From Paenibacillus curdlanolyticus YK9 (GTDB lineage Bacteria > Bacillota > Bacilli > Paenibacillales > Paenibacillaceae), in assembly GCF_000179615.1 (NCBI RefSeq), contig NZ_AEDD01000001.1:310001-374000 (forward strand): 64,000 nucleotides of DNA, read 5' to 3'. A program made the position numbers and the translations under genes. Below are positions 27,198 to 36,494 of the stretch, one piece after another (the stretch's first letter is position 1; each line of letters begins with the position of its first letter). Below the pieces are notes generated by a model. That model had not been told where the DNA came from. It worked only from the letters and a program-made list of their open reading frames with translations, and did not search any database.

Positions 27198-28409
27198 ATG
27201 AGCGATAGATTGGAGCCGCCAACGGCGATCGCGGCCAAAATAGCAGAAGTCATTCAGAGGGAAGGCGCAGCAGCTGCGCCGAGCAAGGCGATTTCCTTTC
27301 AACGGTATATGGAGATTTGCTTATATGACGAGCAATGGGGGTATTATCGCAGCGGCGAGATTCGTACAGGCGTTGACGGTGATTTCTATACAAGCGCTGC
27401 GATCGGCGGCCTTATGGGGGAGCTGTGGGCGAGAGGCTTACGCGATCAGGCCATCGGCCAGCAGCGTGAAGCGGCCAGTCTTCATATTGGCGAGTGGGGA
27501 GCGGGTGCGGGCGCGATGGCAGCGCGTATGCTGCAATGCTGGGCGAGCGAATCGCCCGAATGGCTTTCGAAGCTTCATTTTCTGACTGTCGACGACCATC
27601 CCAAGCACGTTGCGGCTACGCGTTCGCGAATCGTGCAAGCGGTGACGGACACCGGCCATGCGCCTTTATCGATGTTTCATTTTAGTTCAACCGAAGCGTT
27701 TGATTATTTGAAAAATGTTGCGAACGATGCATCCGTAATGATCGTTGCGAATGAGCTGCTCGATGCGATGCCCGTTCATCGGGTCGTCAGGCATGAGGGA
27801 GCCCTTATGGAGCTGGGCGTATGCGTACAGGAGAATGAGCCGGGGATAGGATTTGGCTATGCCTATATGCCGCTGAGCACGCCGGCGCTTGCGGCGTCGC
27901 TTGAAGCGGACGGCATACCGCTCGCGGAAGGGCAGGAAACGGAAATCAATTTGGCCGCTGAAGCATGGCTTGCCCAGATGGGTCGAGTGATTCAGAGCGG
28001 CATGCTGCTCATTATGGATTACGGGCATGAAGCGGATGAATATCGAGCCGAGCATCGGATGCAGGGGACGCTGCTTTGTTATAAGAACCATGTAGCGCAT
28101 AATAATCCTTTTCTCGCGCCAAGCGAGCAGGATTTGACGGCACATGTGAATTTCACTGCGATGCAGCGCGCCGCGCGTCGCGCAGGGTGGGAGGTTGCTT
28201 ATATGGAGACGCAGAAGCAGTTTCTCATTGATCACGGCATATTGGAACTTTTGGCGGAGGATGCGGGCCGAGATCCGTTCAGCGCGACAGCCAAGCGGAA
28301 CCGGGCAATTCGACAGCTGCTTCTATCGGATAATATGAGCGAGGCTTTCAAGGTGATGATTGTAACGAAGGGTTCGTTTCGATGGAAGGCGATTGACCTT
28401 CAAGACTAG
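27198..28409 (+). CDS. class I SAM-dependent methyltransferase, MidA/NDUFAF7 family (DUF185)
   Basis: Protein-arginine-methyltransferase-like family (COG1565). 403 residues. The N-terminal region ISFQRYMEICLYD...GYY is the family start; the SAM motif is GEWGAGAGAMAARML, later VANELLDAMPVHRVV and the C-terminal ADLTAHVNF-like TAHVNFTAM. I chose ATG 27198, behind AAGGGGGAAG; the frame is open upstream to 27117 but lacks a ribosome site. In mitochondria the homologue methylates a complex I subunit; the bacterial substrate is unknown. Confidence 0.9.
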   Translation: MSDRLEPPTAIAAKIAEVIQREGAAAAPSKAISFQRYMEICLYDEQWGYYRSGEIRTGVDGDFYTSAAIGGLMGELWARGLRDQAIGQQREAASLHIGEWGAGAGAMAARMLQCWASESPEWLSKLHFLTVDDHPKHVAATRSRIVQAVTDTGHAPLSMFHFSSTEAFDYLKNVANDASVMIVANELLDAMPVHRVVRHEGALMELGVCVQENEPGIGFGYAYMPLSTPALAASLEADGIPLAEGQETEINLAAEAWLAQMGRVIQSGMLLIMDYGHEADEYRAEHRMQGTLLCYKNHVAHNNPFLAPSEQDLTAHVNFTAMQRAARRAGWEVAYMETQKQFLIDHGILELLAEDAGRDPFSATAKRNRAIRQLLLSDNMSEAFKVMIVTKGSFRWKAIDLQD

Positions 28410-28418
28410 CGTATAGCA

Positions 28419-28456
28419 AAAAACAGCCGGAATCTGAAGATTCCGGCTGTTTTTCT
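28419..28456. terminator. bidirectional intrinsic terminator
   Basis: AAAAACAGCCGGAATC-tgaa-GATTCCGGCTGTTTTT is a perfect stem with A and T tracts on both sides, placed between the converging methyltransferase and DUF2626 genes. Confidence 0.92.
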
Positions 28457-28481
28457 ATGGTGTCACTCGTCTGAAGTTGTA

Positions 28482-28718
28482 TTAGAACGGGAGTCCCATT
28501 TTGAATACGGTCCAGTAACTGAAGCCTACAAACGAAACGACCATGTATCCCCAGAACATCAATATGTATGTACGTTCCGAGAAGTTCAGATAGCCGAGCA
28601 AGATGAACGCGGCGGCTTGCATGAAGAACAAGAGCGACATTTCGGTCATGTCTCCTGCAAACGACATTAGCGCAATAACTAACGTCCAAAAGCCGAGAAC
28701 TCGAAACATGCGTGCCAT
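28482..28718 (-). CDS. DUF2626 family membrane protein
   Basis: A 78-residue protein with the DUF2626 start MARMFRVLGFWT and the LLFFMQ...YLNFSERTYILMFWGYM...FSYWT pattern; about three short hydrophobic segments. Conserved in Bacillales with unknown function. Minus strand, sharing a bidirectional terminator with the methyltransferase gene and divergent from rsfA across a 272-base gap. Confidence 0.87.
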   Translation of the reverse strand: MARMFRVLGFWTLVIALMSFAGDMTEMSLLFFMQAAAFILLGYLNFSERTYILMFWGYMVVSFVGFSYWTVFKMGLPF

Positions 28719-28990
28719 TCCCCATCCCCCTCTCTTTCATTCGACCTTTTTTTTCTATTGCCAATTATAACGTCACGTACAAGCAGTGTAAACAGTATCC
28801 ACGACAATCCGCAAACTTTTTTGTGGATGAGCGTTAGGCGTGTTTGCTTTAAGTTTGTGCAATAACCGCAACAATCATGTATGAGCACAGAAAAAAATGG
28901 ATATAAGAAATAGTATCCGATAGATTCTATGAATTCTACCAAGGGCATAGAGATAACTAAGCGCCTTTAACGTTAGGAGGTTTGGGTAGC

Positions 28991-29641
28991 ATGACAGCAG
29001 TCAGACAAGATGCGTGGAGTGCGGATGATGACATCATCCTTGCTGAGGTAACGCTGCGGCATATTCGTGAAGGGGGCACACAATTAGGTGCCTTCGAGGA
29101 GGTCGGAGAGCGGATCGGAAGAACCTCGGCTGCTTGCGGGTTCCGTTGGAATAGCTGTGTACGCAAGCGTTACGAAGATGCGATCCAGATTGCGAAGCAG
29201 CAGCGGCAGAAACGCAATTATTTAAAGAAGCAATCGCTTGTAGCGTCACCGCATGTCTCGTCTCTATCGATTGTAGACGAGGATTCGAAAGCGATAAAGC
29301 ATCACGAGACGCTTTCCGAAGAGAGTATAACGATAGAGGGCATTATTCGGTTTTTGCGGCAATGGCGCGGAGCCTATCAAGAGCTGCAACGCCAAGTGAA
29401 GCTATTGGAGAAAGATTTGCTTGACCGAGAGGAAGAGCTTGCTGATCTTCGCGATGAGAATCAACGGCTTTCAAGCGAAGTCTCGAATGTACAGACGGAC
29501 TATCGGACCGTTAACGATGATTACAAGACCCTTATTCAAATTATGGACCGCGCGCGTCGGTTAACCGTACTGAGTGAGGAAGAGGAACAGAAGCAGCGGT
29601 TCAAAATGGATGCGAACGGGAATTTGGAACGCATTGAATAA
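28991..29641 (+). CDS. rsfA: RsfA family prespore transcription factor
   Basis: RsfA-type regulator that in B. subtilis modulates sigma-F genes in the forespore. 216 residues. The N-terminus has a Myb/SANT-like DNA-binding domain (DAWSADDDIILAEV, then IGRTSAACGFRWNS), followed by a basic linker and a C-terminal coiled coil (about residues 125-180). The start ATG 28991 follows GTTAGGAGG by 10 bases; TTG 28982 is too close. The upstream gap has no sigma-F promoter that I can call with confidence. A terminator follows. Confidence 0.92.
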   Translation: MTAVRQDAWSADDDIILAEVTLRHIREGGTQLGAFEEVGERIGRTSAACGFRWNSCVRKRYEDAIQIAKQQRQKRNYLKKQSLVASPHVSSLSIVDEDSKAIKHHETLSEESITIEGIIRFLRQWRGAYQELQRQVKLLEKDLLDREEELADLRDENQRLSSEVSNVQTDYRTVNDDYKTLIQIMDRARRLTVLSEEEEQKQRFKMDANGNLERIE

Positions 29642-29660
29642 TGGATTGGCTTTGCATAGG

Positions 29661-29698
29661 AAGCGCCCCTCGCATGAGTAGATGCGGAGGGCGCTTTT
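29661..29698 (+). terminator. intrinsic terminator after rsfA
   Basis: AAGCGCCCCTCGCAT pairs with ATGCGGAGGGCGCTT around a short loop, followed by TTTTG. Confidence 0.88.
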
Positions 29699-29744
29699 GC
29701 GTTAGGATAGAAGGAGTTGGAGGGGCTGAAAGGGGGCATTAGCC

Positions 29745-30728
29745 ATGCATGTATCGATCGTAGGCGGCGGAGCGATTGGGCTCTTATATGGCGCTAGACT
29801 AGCGATGGCGGCGTACGATGTCGCGATATGGACAAGAACGGGCAGGCAAGCAGAATTGCTGAATGAAGAGGGGATCGAATTCGTTGCACGAGATCGTTTG
29901 GCAGTCGTTCCGGTCGCGGCTTATGCGGTAGCCGATGGGGCTCAGCAAGACAATTATGCGTTATCGCATGACCGCAGCGTTGTATTCGTAACGGTAAAAC
30001 AGCCGCAGCTTACAGATGCTTTGGTCGATCATGTTGCTTCCATAACTCGCAGCGGTGATTTCGTCATTGGCATGCAAAATGGTATTGGGCATATGGACCG
30101 TTTGATGCGAGCGTTGCCCGGACGGGTGGTGCTGGCAGGCGTTACGACGGAGGGAGCCCTTCGCCATCATCCTCGGACCGTCGAATTTACGGGGGAAGGA
30201 CAGCTTCATGTTGGAAGCATAGCGCCTAGCCATCCTTCGATTCGCGACGAATCGACGCAAGAAGTGGAGAAGGTACGGGAATCAGGGCAAAAAATGTTGA
30301 TGGACATGCTGGCGAAGGCAGGAATTACAGCCATTCTGTCGAATGACATGAGTAATCGGATTTACCAAAAATTGCTCATCAATGCAGTGATCAATCCGTT
30401 AACGGCTATTTTTGATCTATCGAATGGCATGCTTCCTGCACACGCTGCGCGGCGGGCGCTCATGCGTGCGCTCCACGAGGAGACCTTCACGGCGTTAAAT
30501 GCTGCTGGCTATCAAGAAGAGGGAAGCGAAGAGAGCTGGGAACGGCTGCTTCAGGTTTGCGAGCGGACAGCGAGCAACATTTCTTCTATGCTGGCGGATG
30601 TGAGGCGCGGCTCGATGACAGAAGTGGATTGGATCAATGGCGGCGTATGCGAAGTGGCAGCCCGCTATGGACAAGCTGCTCCATTGAATGCGGCGGCTGT
30701 GTCGTTGGTGAAAGCATTAATGAAGTAA
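29745..30728 (+). CDS. panE: 2-dehydropantoate 2-reductase
   Basis: NADPH-dependent ketopantoate reductase of the pantothenate/coenzyme A pathway. 327 residues. N-terminal Rossmann motif IVGGGAIGLLYGARL, then VKQPQLTDAL and the MQNGIGH region, and the catalytic helix NRIYQKLLINAVINPLTAIF with the conserved lysine and asparagine. ATG 29745 lies behind GGGGGCATTAGCC. An identical position ahead of the bshC-mraZ region is seen in Bacillus (ylbQ). Members of this family vary in keto acid preference, so the assignment is by family. Confidence 0.9.
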   Translation: MHVSIVGGGAIGLLYGARLAMAAYDVAIWTRTGRQAELLNEEGIEFVARDRLAVVPVAAYAVADGAQQDNYALSHDRSVVFVTVKQPQLTDALVDHVASITRSGDFVIGMQNGIGHMDRLMRALPGRVVLAGVTTEGALRHHPRTVEFTGEGQLHVGSIAPSHPSIRDESTQEVEKVRESGQKMLMDMLAKAGITAILSNDMSNRIYQKLLINAVINPLTAIFDLSNGMLPAHAARRALMRALHEETFTALNAAGYQEEGSEESWERLLQVCERTASNISSMLADVRRGSMTEVDWINGGVCEVAARYGQAAPLNAAAVSLVKALMK

Positions 30729-30746
30729 GAGGAGGGGGCGGCAGGC

Positions 30747-31142
30747 ATGTGGTTATGGGAGAGCGTTAGGCACATTTATGCGTTCCTTGCGGTCATACCG
30801 GTCGTTCCGTTTGCAATTATTTATTGGGCGTACGGCGCGTACAGCAACAACCGCAAAAAAGCGTTCGGATTGGCGATGGACGTTACGACTGCATTGTTGA
30901 TCGGTTGCGTTGCTGTGCTATTCGACCGTATTTTTAACATCCAATTCGGCATATATTTAATTTTGTTAGTGATGCTGCTGCTTGGCGGGTTTATCGGCAA
31001 TATGCAGTTCAGGAAACGCGGCGTTGTCGATACGAAAAAGGTCGTTCGGGCGGTCTGGCGAATCGGATTTTTGTTTATGAGCGTGCTTTATGTGCTGTTT
31101 ATGTTTATTGGGATCGGCAAGGTGCTGCTCACGCCGATGTAA
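30747..31142 (+). CDS. DUF3397 family membrane protein
   Basis: A 131-residue protein with four hydrophobic helices (about 8-28, 42-60, 68-85, 105-125) and the AIIYWAYGAYSNNRKKAFGLAMD segment after helix 1 typical of DUF3397. GAGGAGGGGG precedes ATG 30747, 18 bases after panE, so they are co-transcribed. Function unknown; the position between panE and bshC is conserved in Bacillales. Confidence 0.85.
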   Translation: MWLWESVRHIYAFLAVIPVVPFAIIYWAYGAYSNNRKKAFGLAMDVTTALLIGCVAVLFDRIFNIQFGIYLILLVMLLLGGFIGNMQFRKRGVVDTKKVVRAVWRIGFLFMSVLYVLFMFIGIGKVLLTPM

Positions 31143-31188
31143 TCGAAATTGCAGCATAGCGGTTAGCCGTATCGACCGCTCATGAGCG

Positions 31189-31213
31189 AGCCTTCCTGCG
31201 GGAAGGCTTTTTA
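31189..31213 (+). terminator. intrinsic terminator after the DUF3397 gene
   Basis: AGCCTTCC-TGCG-GGAAGGCTTTTT: perfect stem, tetraloop, T run. Confidence 0.92.
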
Positions 31214-31239
31214 ATTGGGCATCGGGATGGGCAATCGCT

Positions 31240-31269
31240 TTGACGCTTCGCCGCTCGATTGTGTACAAT
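31240..31269 (+). promoter_or_regulatory. sigma-A promoter for bshC
   Basis: TTGACG at 31240-31245 and TACAAT at 31264-31269 with an 18-base spacer, directly behind the preceding terminator. It gives a leader of roughly 90 bases before bshC. Confidence 0.75.
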
Positions 31270-31363
31270 GAGATTTATGGTGCGCCAATTGCAGGGAAAT
31301 AAACGCGAATGCGTACTGTGTGGATGACCACCCATTCTGACGCGGATCGAGGGCTGATTAGAG

Positions 31364-33022
31364 ATGACATCTACGGTTTATTATGAGCTTCCTTCATCAC
31401 AGCCGCTGAGCGAAGCTTATGGGAAGCGTACGGACAGCCGGTTGGAGTCGTTGCTGCACAGCGGCCACCCGTCTGACGAGCAAGCGTGGTTCGCGCGAGC
31501 GGAGAAGCTGGACCACATGTTAGGAATGCGCGCTCCAGCAGCAAGGATTGCAGAGGCGCTTCGGAGCTATAATGCTCGAATTGGCATGTCTCCCGAAACA
31601 GAATCTCAACTAGATGCAATCGAACAAGGTGCGTATGTCGTCGTAGGCGGCCAACAGGCCGGCTTATGGACAGGACCTCTACTAGTTATACATAAGGCCG
31701 TTACGATCATAAGTGCGGCTAAGCATGCGTCGGCCATACTCGGGAAGACTGTCGTCCCTGTATTTTGGATCGCGGGCGAGGATCATGACTGGGATGAAGC
31801 CAATCATATTAACGTGTCATCTGAGCAAGGTGTCCGGAAGCTCGCGATCGCTAGGCCGGAAGGGGCTAGAACGTCGGTGAGCCGCACGGCGCTGGATCTA
31901 GAAGCTTGGGAAAAGGCGCTAGCTGACCTTGAAGCCCAACTTACAGGCACGGAATTCAAAGAACCGTTGCTGGAGAAGCTTCGCGCATGGATCGGCGATG
32001 GCGTTTCGCTAAGCGACGTCTTCGCGCGAATGATCGCATGGCTATTCGGCCAAGAGGGCCTTGTCCTGCTGGACGCCGACGATGCGGCGCTTCGCCGGGT
32101 AGAGGCGCCGATGTTCCGCCGGATGTTAGGCGACAACGATGCGCTCGAAGCGGCTTATGCGGAAGCGGGCGCTCAAGTGCAAGCGCTAGGCTACGCTACG
32201 CAAGCGGCTGCGACTTCAGGGTGCGCGAATTTGTTCCTGTTCCGGCCAGAGGATCAAGCGTTTGGCAAAGCGGGCGACCGCGTGCTGCTCTACAAACGGG
32301 ACGGCGGTTACACGGATAAGAAGGGAGATGCCTTCTGGAGCTCCGATGAGCTGCTGGCTTGGACGGACACGCATCCTGAGCGATTCAGCAACAATGTGCT
32401 GACGAGGCCGATTATGCAGGATTACGTGCTGCCTGTCTTAGGTGCTGTGCTCGGTCCCGGCGAAATTGCCTATTGGGCGCAGACAGGCGAAGCGTTCCGC
32501 CGATGCGGGATGGAAATGCCGATTCTTGTGCCTCGCATGTCATTTACGCTGGTCGAAGGCACGGCAGCCAAGCACATGGACAAATACGGGCTCACATTCG
32601 AAGACATCGCTGTTCGATTCGAAGAACGCAAGCAGGCGTGGCTGGCGGAGCAGGATCGGTTCGATATCGCGAATCGGTTTGCTGAGGTGAAGCGGGAATT
32701 TACGGCGTTGTATGAGCCTGTCGTTGAGCTCGCAGCAGAGGTTCAAGCAGGACTTAAAGCGCTTGGCACGACGAATATGAACAAAATCCTTGAACAAATC
32801 GCGTTCTTGGAGGCGCGAACGTCGGACGCGTTCCGTAAGAGCAATGAAGCGTCCCTGCGCCACTGGGATCGTATGGAGGCTGCATTGTGGCCAGCCGGGA
32901 AGCCGCAGGAGCGCATATTGAACATGACGGCTTATTGGAACCGACACGGCTCCAGTTGGCTGGAGAAGCTGTTGGAGCTGCCGTACGACCCGAATGGCGG
33001 TCATCGCATCGTGTATTTATAA
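31364..33022 (+). CDS. bshC: bacillithiol biosynthesis cysteine-adding enzyme BshC
   Basis: Adds cysteine to glucosaminyl-malate in the last step of bacillithiol synthesis. 552 residues, near the usual 540. Features: GGQQAGLWTGPLL with the nucleotide-binding style loop (near residue 94), WIAGEDHDWDEANHI, and the C-terminal coiled coil. ATG 31364 with GAGGG 10 bases upstream. It has its own promoter and is followed 41 bases later by ahcY rather than directly by mraZ. Confidence 0.95.
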   Translation: MTSTVYYELPSSQPLSEAYGKRTDSRLESLLHSGHPSDEQAWFARAEKLDHMLGMRAPAARIAEALRSYNARIGMSPETESQLDAIEQGAYVVVGGQQAGLWTGPLLVIHKAVTIISAAKHASAILGKTVVPVFWIAGEDHDWDEANHINVSSEQGVRKLAIARPEGARTSVSRTALDLEAWEKALADLEAQLTGTEFKEPLLEKLRAWIGDGVSLSDVFARMIAWLFGQEGLVLLDADDAALRRVEAPMFRRMLGDNDALEAAYAEAGAQVQALGYATQAAATSGCANLFLFRPEDQAFGKAGDRVLLYKRDGGYTDKKGDAFWSSDELLAWTDTHPERFSNNVLTRPIMQDYVLPVLGAVLGPGEIAYWAQTGEAFRRCGMEMPILVPRMSFTLVEGTAAKHMDKYGLTFEDIAVRFEERKQAWLAEQDRFDIANRFAEVKREFTALYEPVVELAAEVQAGLKALGTTNMNKILEQIAFLEARTSDAFRKSNEASLRHWDRMEAALWPAGKPQERILNMTAYWNRHGSSWLEKLLELPYDPNGGHRIVYL

Positions 33023-33063
33023 CGTTATCGTTATTTCTTTAATCCTATAAAAGATGAAGGGCA

Positions 33064-34344
33064 GTGGAATCATTGAGTATTGATGCTAAACAAACGAGTA
33101 TTGTAGCAGACATGGCGCTTGCGCCAGAGGGACATTTGAAAATCGACTGGGTTAGCGCCCATATGCCGGTATTGAACCGGATCCGCGAGCAGTTCGAGAA
33201 AGACCAGCCGTTCAAAGGCTTGAAAGTAACGATTGCGCTCCACCTGGAGGCAAAAACAGCTTATCTGGCGAAGGTTGTCAAAGCCGGCGGCGCAGATGTG
33301 ACCATCACGGGCAGCAACCCTTTGTCCACACAGGATGATGTGTGTGCAGCGTTGGTGGAAGACGGCGTAACCGTATTCGCGAAGTACAACCCAGAGCCTG
33401 CCGAGTACAAGGCGCTTATGCTCAAAGCACTCGATACGAAGCCGGATCTGATCATCGATGACGGCGGCGATCTCGTCACGATTCTCCACTCCGAGCGCCA
33501 AGATCTGATCCCGAACATCCGAGGCGGTGCGGAAGAGACGACGACGGGCATTATTCGTTTGAAAGCGCTGGAGAAAGAAGGCGCGCTGCAATTCCCGATG
33601 GTTGCCGTAAACGATGCGTTCTGTAAGCATCTGTTTGATAACCGTTACGGCACAGGCCAATCGGTATTTGATGGCATTAATCGCACAACGAATCTGGTCG
33701 TATCGGGTAAAACCGTTGTTGTCGTCGGCTATGGCTGGTGCGGCAAAGGCGTTGCGATGCGTGCCAAAGGGCTCGGCGCTAACGTTGTTGTAACCGAAAT
33801 CGATGCAATCAAAGCGGTTGAAGCTTACATGGATGGTTTTGCGGTAATGCCGATGATTGATGCAGCTAAGGTTGGCGATATCTTCGTTACCGTAACAGGC
33901 AACCGTGACGTGATCCGTGGTGAGCATTATGAAGTGATGAAAAATGGCGCGATATTGTCCAACGCAGGCCACTTCGACGTGGAAGTCAACAAGCCGGAGC
34001 TTGAAGCGCTCTCCACGAATGTTCGTACGGTGCGTAAAAACATCGAGGAATACAAGCTGAAGGACGGCCGCAGCATTTATTTGTTGGCAGAGGGACGTTT
34101 GGTTAACCTGGCGGCTGGCGACGGCCATCCGGCTGAAATTATGGATATGACGTTCGCGCTGCAAGCGTTGGCGCTTCGTTTCGTGAACGAGCAATATGAG
34201 TCGCTGGGCGGCAAGGTAGCGAACGTGCCTTACCATCTGGATGAGCAAGTCGCTCGCTTGAAGCTGGAATCGTTGGGCATTGGCATCGATGCGTTGACGG
34301 CTGAGCAGCAATCTTATTTGGACAGCTGGAACGCGCACGAGTAA
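33064..34344 (+). CDS. ahcY: adenosylhomocysteinase (S-adenosylhomocysteine hydrolase)
   Basis: NAD-dependent enzyme that splits S-adenosylhomocysteine into adenosine and homocysteine. 426 residues, the compact form without the plant/eukaryote-type insert. Motifs: ALHLEAKTAYLA near 58, DDGGDLV, NDAFCKHLFDNRYGTGQS, the NAD loop VVGYGWCGKGVAMRAKG and GHFDVEV. The start is GTG 33064 or TTG 33073; the ribosome site GAAGGG favours neither clearly. It stands between bshC and mraZ, where B. subtilis has no such gene; homocysteine made here can feed cysteine for BshC, an inference. Confidence 0.95.
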   Translation: MESLSIDAKQTSIVADMALAPEGHLKIDWVSAHMPVLNRIREQFEKDQPFKGLKVTIALHLEAKTAYLAKVVKAGGADVTITGSNPLSTQDDVCAALVEDGVTVFAKYNPEPAEYKALMLKALDTKPDLIIDDGGDLVTILHSERQDLIPNIRGGAEETTTGIIRLKALEKEGALQFPMVAVNDAFCKHLFDNRYGTGQSVFDGINRTTNLVVSGKTVVVVGYGWCGKGVAMRAKGLGANVVVTEIDAIKAVEAYMDGFAVMPMIDAAKVGDIFVTVTGNRDVIRGEHYEVMKNGAILSNAGHFDVEVNKPELEALSTNVRTVRKNIEEYKLKDGRSIYLLAEGRLVNLAAGDGHPAEIMDMTFALQALALRFVNEQYESLGGKVANVPYHLDEQVARLKLESLGIGIDALTAEQQSYLDSWNAHE

Positions 34345-34372
34345 ATTCAAGACCATAGAAGCAGGACTTAAG

Positions 34373-34402
34373 TCGGATCGTCAATAGACGATCCGATTTT
34401 TT
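34373..34402 (+). terminator. intrinsic terminator after ahcY
   Basis: TCGGATCGTC-AATA-GACGATCCGA, perfect stem, followed by TTTTTTG. It insulates the dcw cluster from bshC-ahcY. Confidence 0.93.
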
Positions 34403-34485
34403 GTTGTGACTATCTACGTAATTAATGTTTCATCCCATAAAATTTATAACTTATTCCGTGTTAGCGAGAAGGAATTTTATTTCAG

Positions 34486-34553
34486 GTGGCGAATAAGTGT
34501 GACTTAGTGGTGAAAAGTGGGGCGATGTGGAGGACTTAGGGGAAGAGGTGGAG
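34486..34553 (+). promoter_or_regulatory. MraZ box: phased GTGG direct repeats
   Basis: GTGGTG at 34507, GTGGGG at 34517 and GTGGAG at 34527 repeat with an exact 10-base period; flanking looser copies lie at 34486 (GTGGCG), 34497 (GTGTGA) and 34548 (GTGGAG, close to the ribosome site). MraZ is known to bind short direct repeats of this kind just before its own gene and repress the dcw operon. The core promoter itself I cannot place with confidence. Confidence 0.8.
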
Positions 34554-34558
34554 CGGTC

Positions 34559-34996
34559 GTGTTCATGGGCGAGCATCAGCACAGCATTGACGACAAAGGC
34601 CGTCTCATTATTCCATCGAAGTTCCGTGAATCGCTTGGCGACACTTTCATCGTTACGCGTGGGCTTGATAATTGTTTATTCGTTTATCCTAGAAACGAGT
34701 GGAGTGTGCTTGAGCAGAAGCTTAAAGCGCTGCCGCTTATGAAATCGGATGCTCGTGCGATTACTCGGTTTTTCTTCTCAGGAGCTACCGAATGCGAGCT
34801 GGATAAACAGGGAAGGGTAAATTTGCCGAAGCATCTTTGCGAGTACGCGAAGCTGGACAAGGAATGTGTCGTGCTAGGCGTTTCGAGCCGCGTTGAAATT
34901 TGGAGCAAGGAAACGTGGGCTGGCTACTACGAGCAGTCAGAGGAAGCATTTAACGAAATCGCCGAGAAGCTCGTCGATTTTGATATCAATTTTTAG
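34559..34996 (+). CDS. mraZ: transcriptional regulator MraZ
   Basis: First gene of the dcw cluster; ring-forming AbrB-like DNA-binding protein that regulates the cluster. 145 residues with the duplicated motif [13 protein letters not shown] (N-terminal) and [12 protein letters not shown] (C-terminal). The start is GTG 34559 (protein [11 protein letters not shown]...), with GGTGGAG upstream; ATG 34565 is an alternative. Preceded by a repeat array that fits its own binding site. Confidence 0.96.
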   Translation: MFMGEHQHSIDDKGRLIIPSKFRESLGDTFIVTRGLDNCLFVYPRNEWSVLEQKLKALPLMKSDARAITRFFFSGATECELDKQGRVNLPKHLCEYAKLDKECVVLGVSSRVEIWSKETWAGYYEQSEEAFNEIAEKLVDFDINF

Positions 34997-35038
34997 ATGA
35001 GCAGCTAGATTTAGCAGCAGGAATGGGAGGTCTACCGC

Positions 35039-35992
35039 GTGTTTCAACATGTAACAGTGCTCATGGAAGAGGCGATCGACGGCTTAGCCGTTAAGCCGGA
35101 TGGAATATACGTCGATTGCACGCTTGGCGGTGCAGGCCACAGCTCAGGGATCGTATCCCGACTAGGTGGCGGCGGTCGGTTGATCGCATTTGACCAGGAT
35201 GATTGGGCGCACGACAATGCGCGTATCAGACTCGCATCCAGCATGGACAAAGTCACCTTGATCAAAAGCAATTTCCGCTATCTGGAGCAGCGTCTGCTCG
35301 AATGCGAGGGCGTCCCGCAGAAGGACGGCATTCCACAGGTCGATGGCATATTGTTCGATCTGGGCGTATCCAGTCCGCAGCTGGACGAAGCGGAGCGCGG
35401 ATTTAGTTATAATCACGATGCCCCGCTCGACATGCGCATGGACAGGGACATTGCGCTCACAGCTGGCGATATCGTCAATACTTGGGACGAGCGCGACATC
35501 GCGCGCATCCTGATGGAGTACGGCGAAGAGAAGTTTGCACGGAAAATTGCACGGGAAATAGGTGCGGCAAGAGCGAATGCGCCGATTGAAACGACAGGCG
35601 AGCTCGTGGAGTTGATCAAAGCAGGCATTCCTGCCGCTGCGCGCCGAACGGGCGGGCATCCGGCCAAGCGTACGTTCCAGGCGTTACGAATTGCCGTGAA
35701 TGATGAGCTGGATGCGGAAGAGGATGCGCTGGAGCAAGCGATTCGCTGCCTGAAGCCTGGCGGACGGGCTTCCGTCATTACGTTCCACTCGCTAGAGGAT
35801 CGCATTTGCAAGCAAACGTTTGCCAAGTATTTGGAGAAGTGCAGCTGTCCGCCCGATTTTCCGTTATGCGTATGCGGGGGGCAAGGCGCGTTGAAGCTTG
35901 TAAACCGGAAGCCAATCGTTCCAAGCGAAGAAGAGCTTGAGGCGAATCCTCGCGCGCGATCAGCGAAGCTGCGTGTAGCGGAGAAGCTGTAA
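35039..35992 (+). CDS. rsmH: 16S rRNA (cytosine(1402)-N4)-methyltransferase RsmH
   Basis: SAM-dependent methyltransferase (MraW) acting on C1402 of 16S rRNA in the ribosomal P site. 317 residues. Motifs: [23 protein letters not shown] (SAM), [19 protein letters not shown] and [16 protein letters not shown]. The start is GTG 35039 behind GGGAGGTC. Second gene of the dcw cluster, as usual. Confidence 0.97.
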   Translation: MFQHVTVLMEEAIDGLAVKPDGIYVDCTLGGAGHSSGIVSRLGGGGRLIAFDQDDWAHDNARIRLASSMDKVTLIKSNFRYLEQRLLECEGVPQKDGIPQVDGILFDLGVSSPQLDEAERGFSYNHDAPLDMRMDRDIALTAGDIVNTWDERDIARILMEYGEEKFARKIAREIGAARANAPIETTGELVELIKAGIPAAARRTGGHPAKRTFQALRIAVNDELDAEEDALEQAIRCLKPGGRASVITFHSLEDRICKQTFAKYLEKCSCPPDFPLCVCGGQGALKLVNRKPIVPSEEELEANPRARSAKLRVAEKL

Positions 35993-36072
35993 TTGAACTT
36001 TGGACACAATGTTATAAACATATAGAGCAAGTCGTCGATCCAGTTGAACGGGATTTTAAAGGGGGGATCATC

Positions 36073-36486
36073 ATGCCTTACACGAATGGGAATCTGGCTT
36101 TGCAGCCCAAACGTAAGCATGAACAACAGAAGCAGGTCGTCCGGGAAACGACACGTACGGTTGTCACGAAACGTACACTGCCAATGGGGGAAAAATTGCG
36201 GTATTTGTTAACGATTATCGGTGTTGTCTTCGTCTTGTTTTTCATCGTCTCGCGTTATGCTGATGTGTACAAAATCAAATACGAGACGAAAAAGATGACG
36301 GACGCGCAAATGAAGCTGACGACGGACATTCAAGAGCTGCAGCAGCAGGTAGAAACGTTGAAAAGTCCGGATTACTTGGCAAAGCAAGCTGCGAAGAATG
36401 GCTATTCTTTTCCGGTAGATGATGCGGGGAAAGAAATAACTGTTCGCAAGAAAAACGCGGAGTCATCGCCGGACGCGAGAAACTAG
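36073..36486 (+). CDS. ftsL: cell division protein FtsL
   Basis: Small bitopic division protein that forms a complex with DivIC/FtsB and DivIB/FtsQ at the septum. 137 residues: basic cytoplasmic N-terminus, one transmembrane helix (about 39-57), then a coiled coil (KKMTDAQMKLTTDIQELQQQ). Sequence is poorly conserved, so the call leans on topology and place between rsmH and pbpB. AAAGGGGGGATC precedes ATG 36073. It ends 8 bases before pbpB. Confidence 0.9.
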   Translation: MPYTNGNLALQPKRKHEQQKQVVRETTRTVVTKRTLPMGEKLRYLLTIIGVVFVLFFIVSRYADVYKIKYETKKMTDAQMKLTTDIQELQQQVETLKSPDYLAKQAAKNGYSFPVDDAGKEITVRKKNAESSPDARN

Positions 36487-36494
36487 GTGATACC

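Noticed and set aside
33070-34356. 428-codon open frame on the minus strand opposite ahcY
   Set aside because: Same cause as at typA: codon bias of a well-expressed gene leaves the opposite strand open; the protein resembles nothing and the plus-strand gene is unambiguous.
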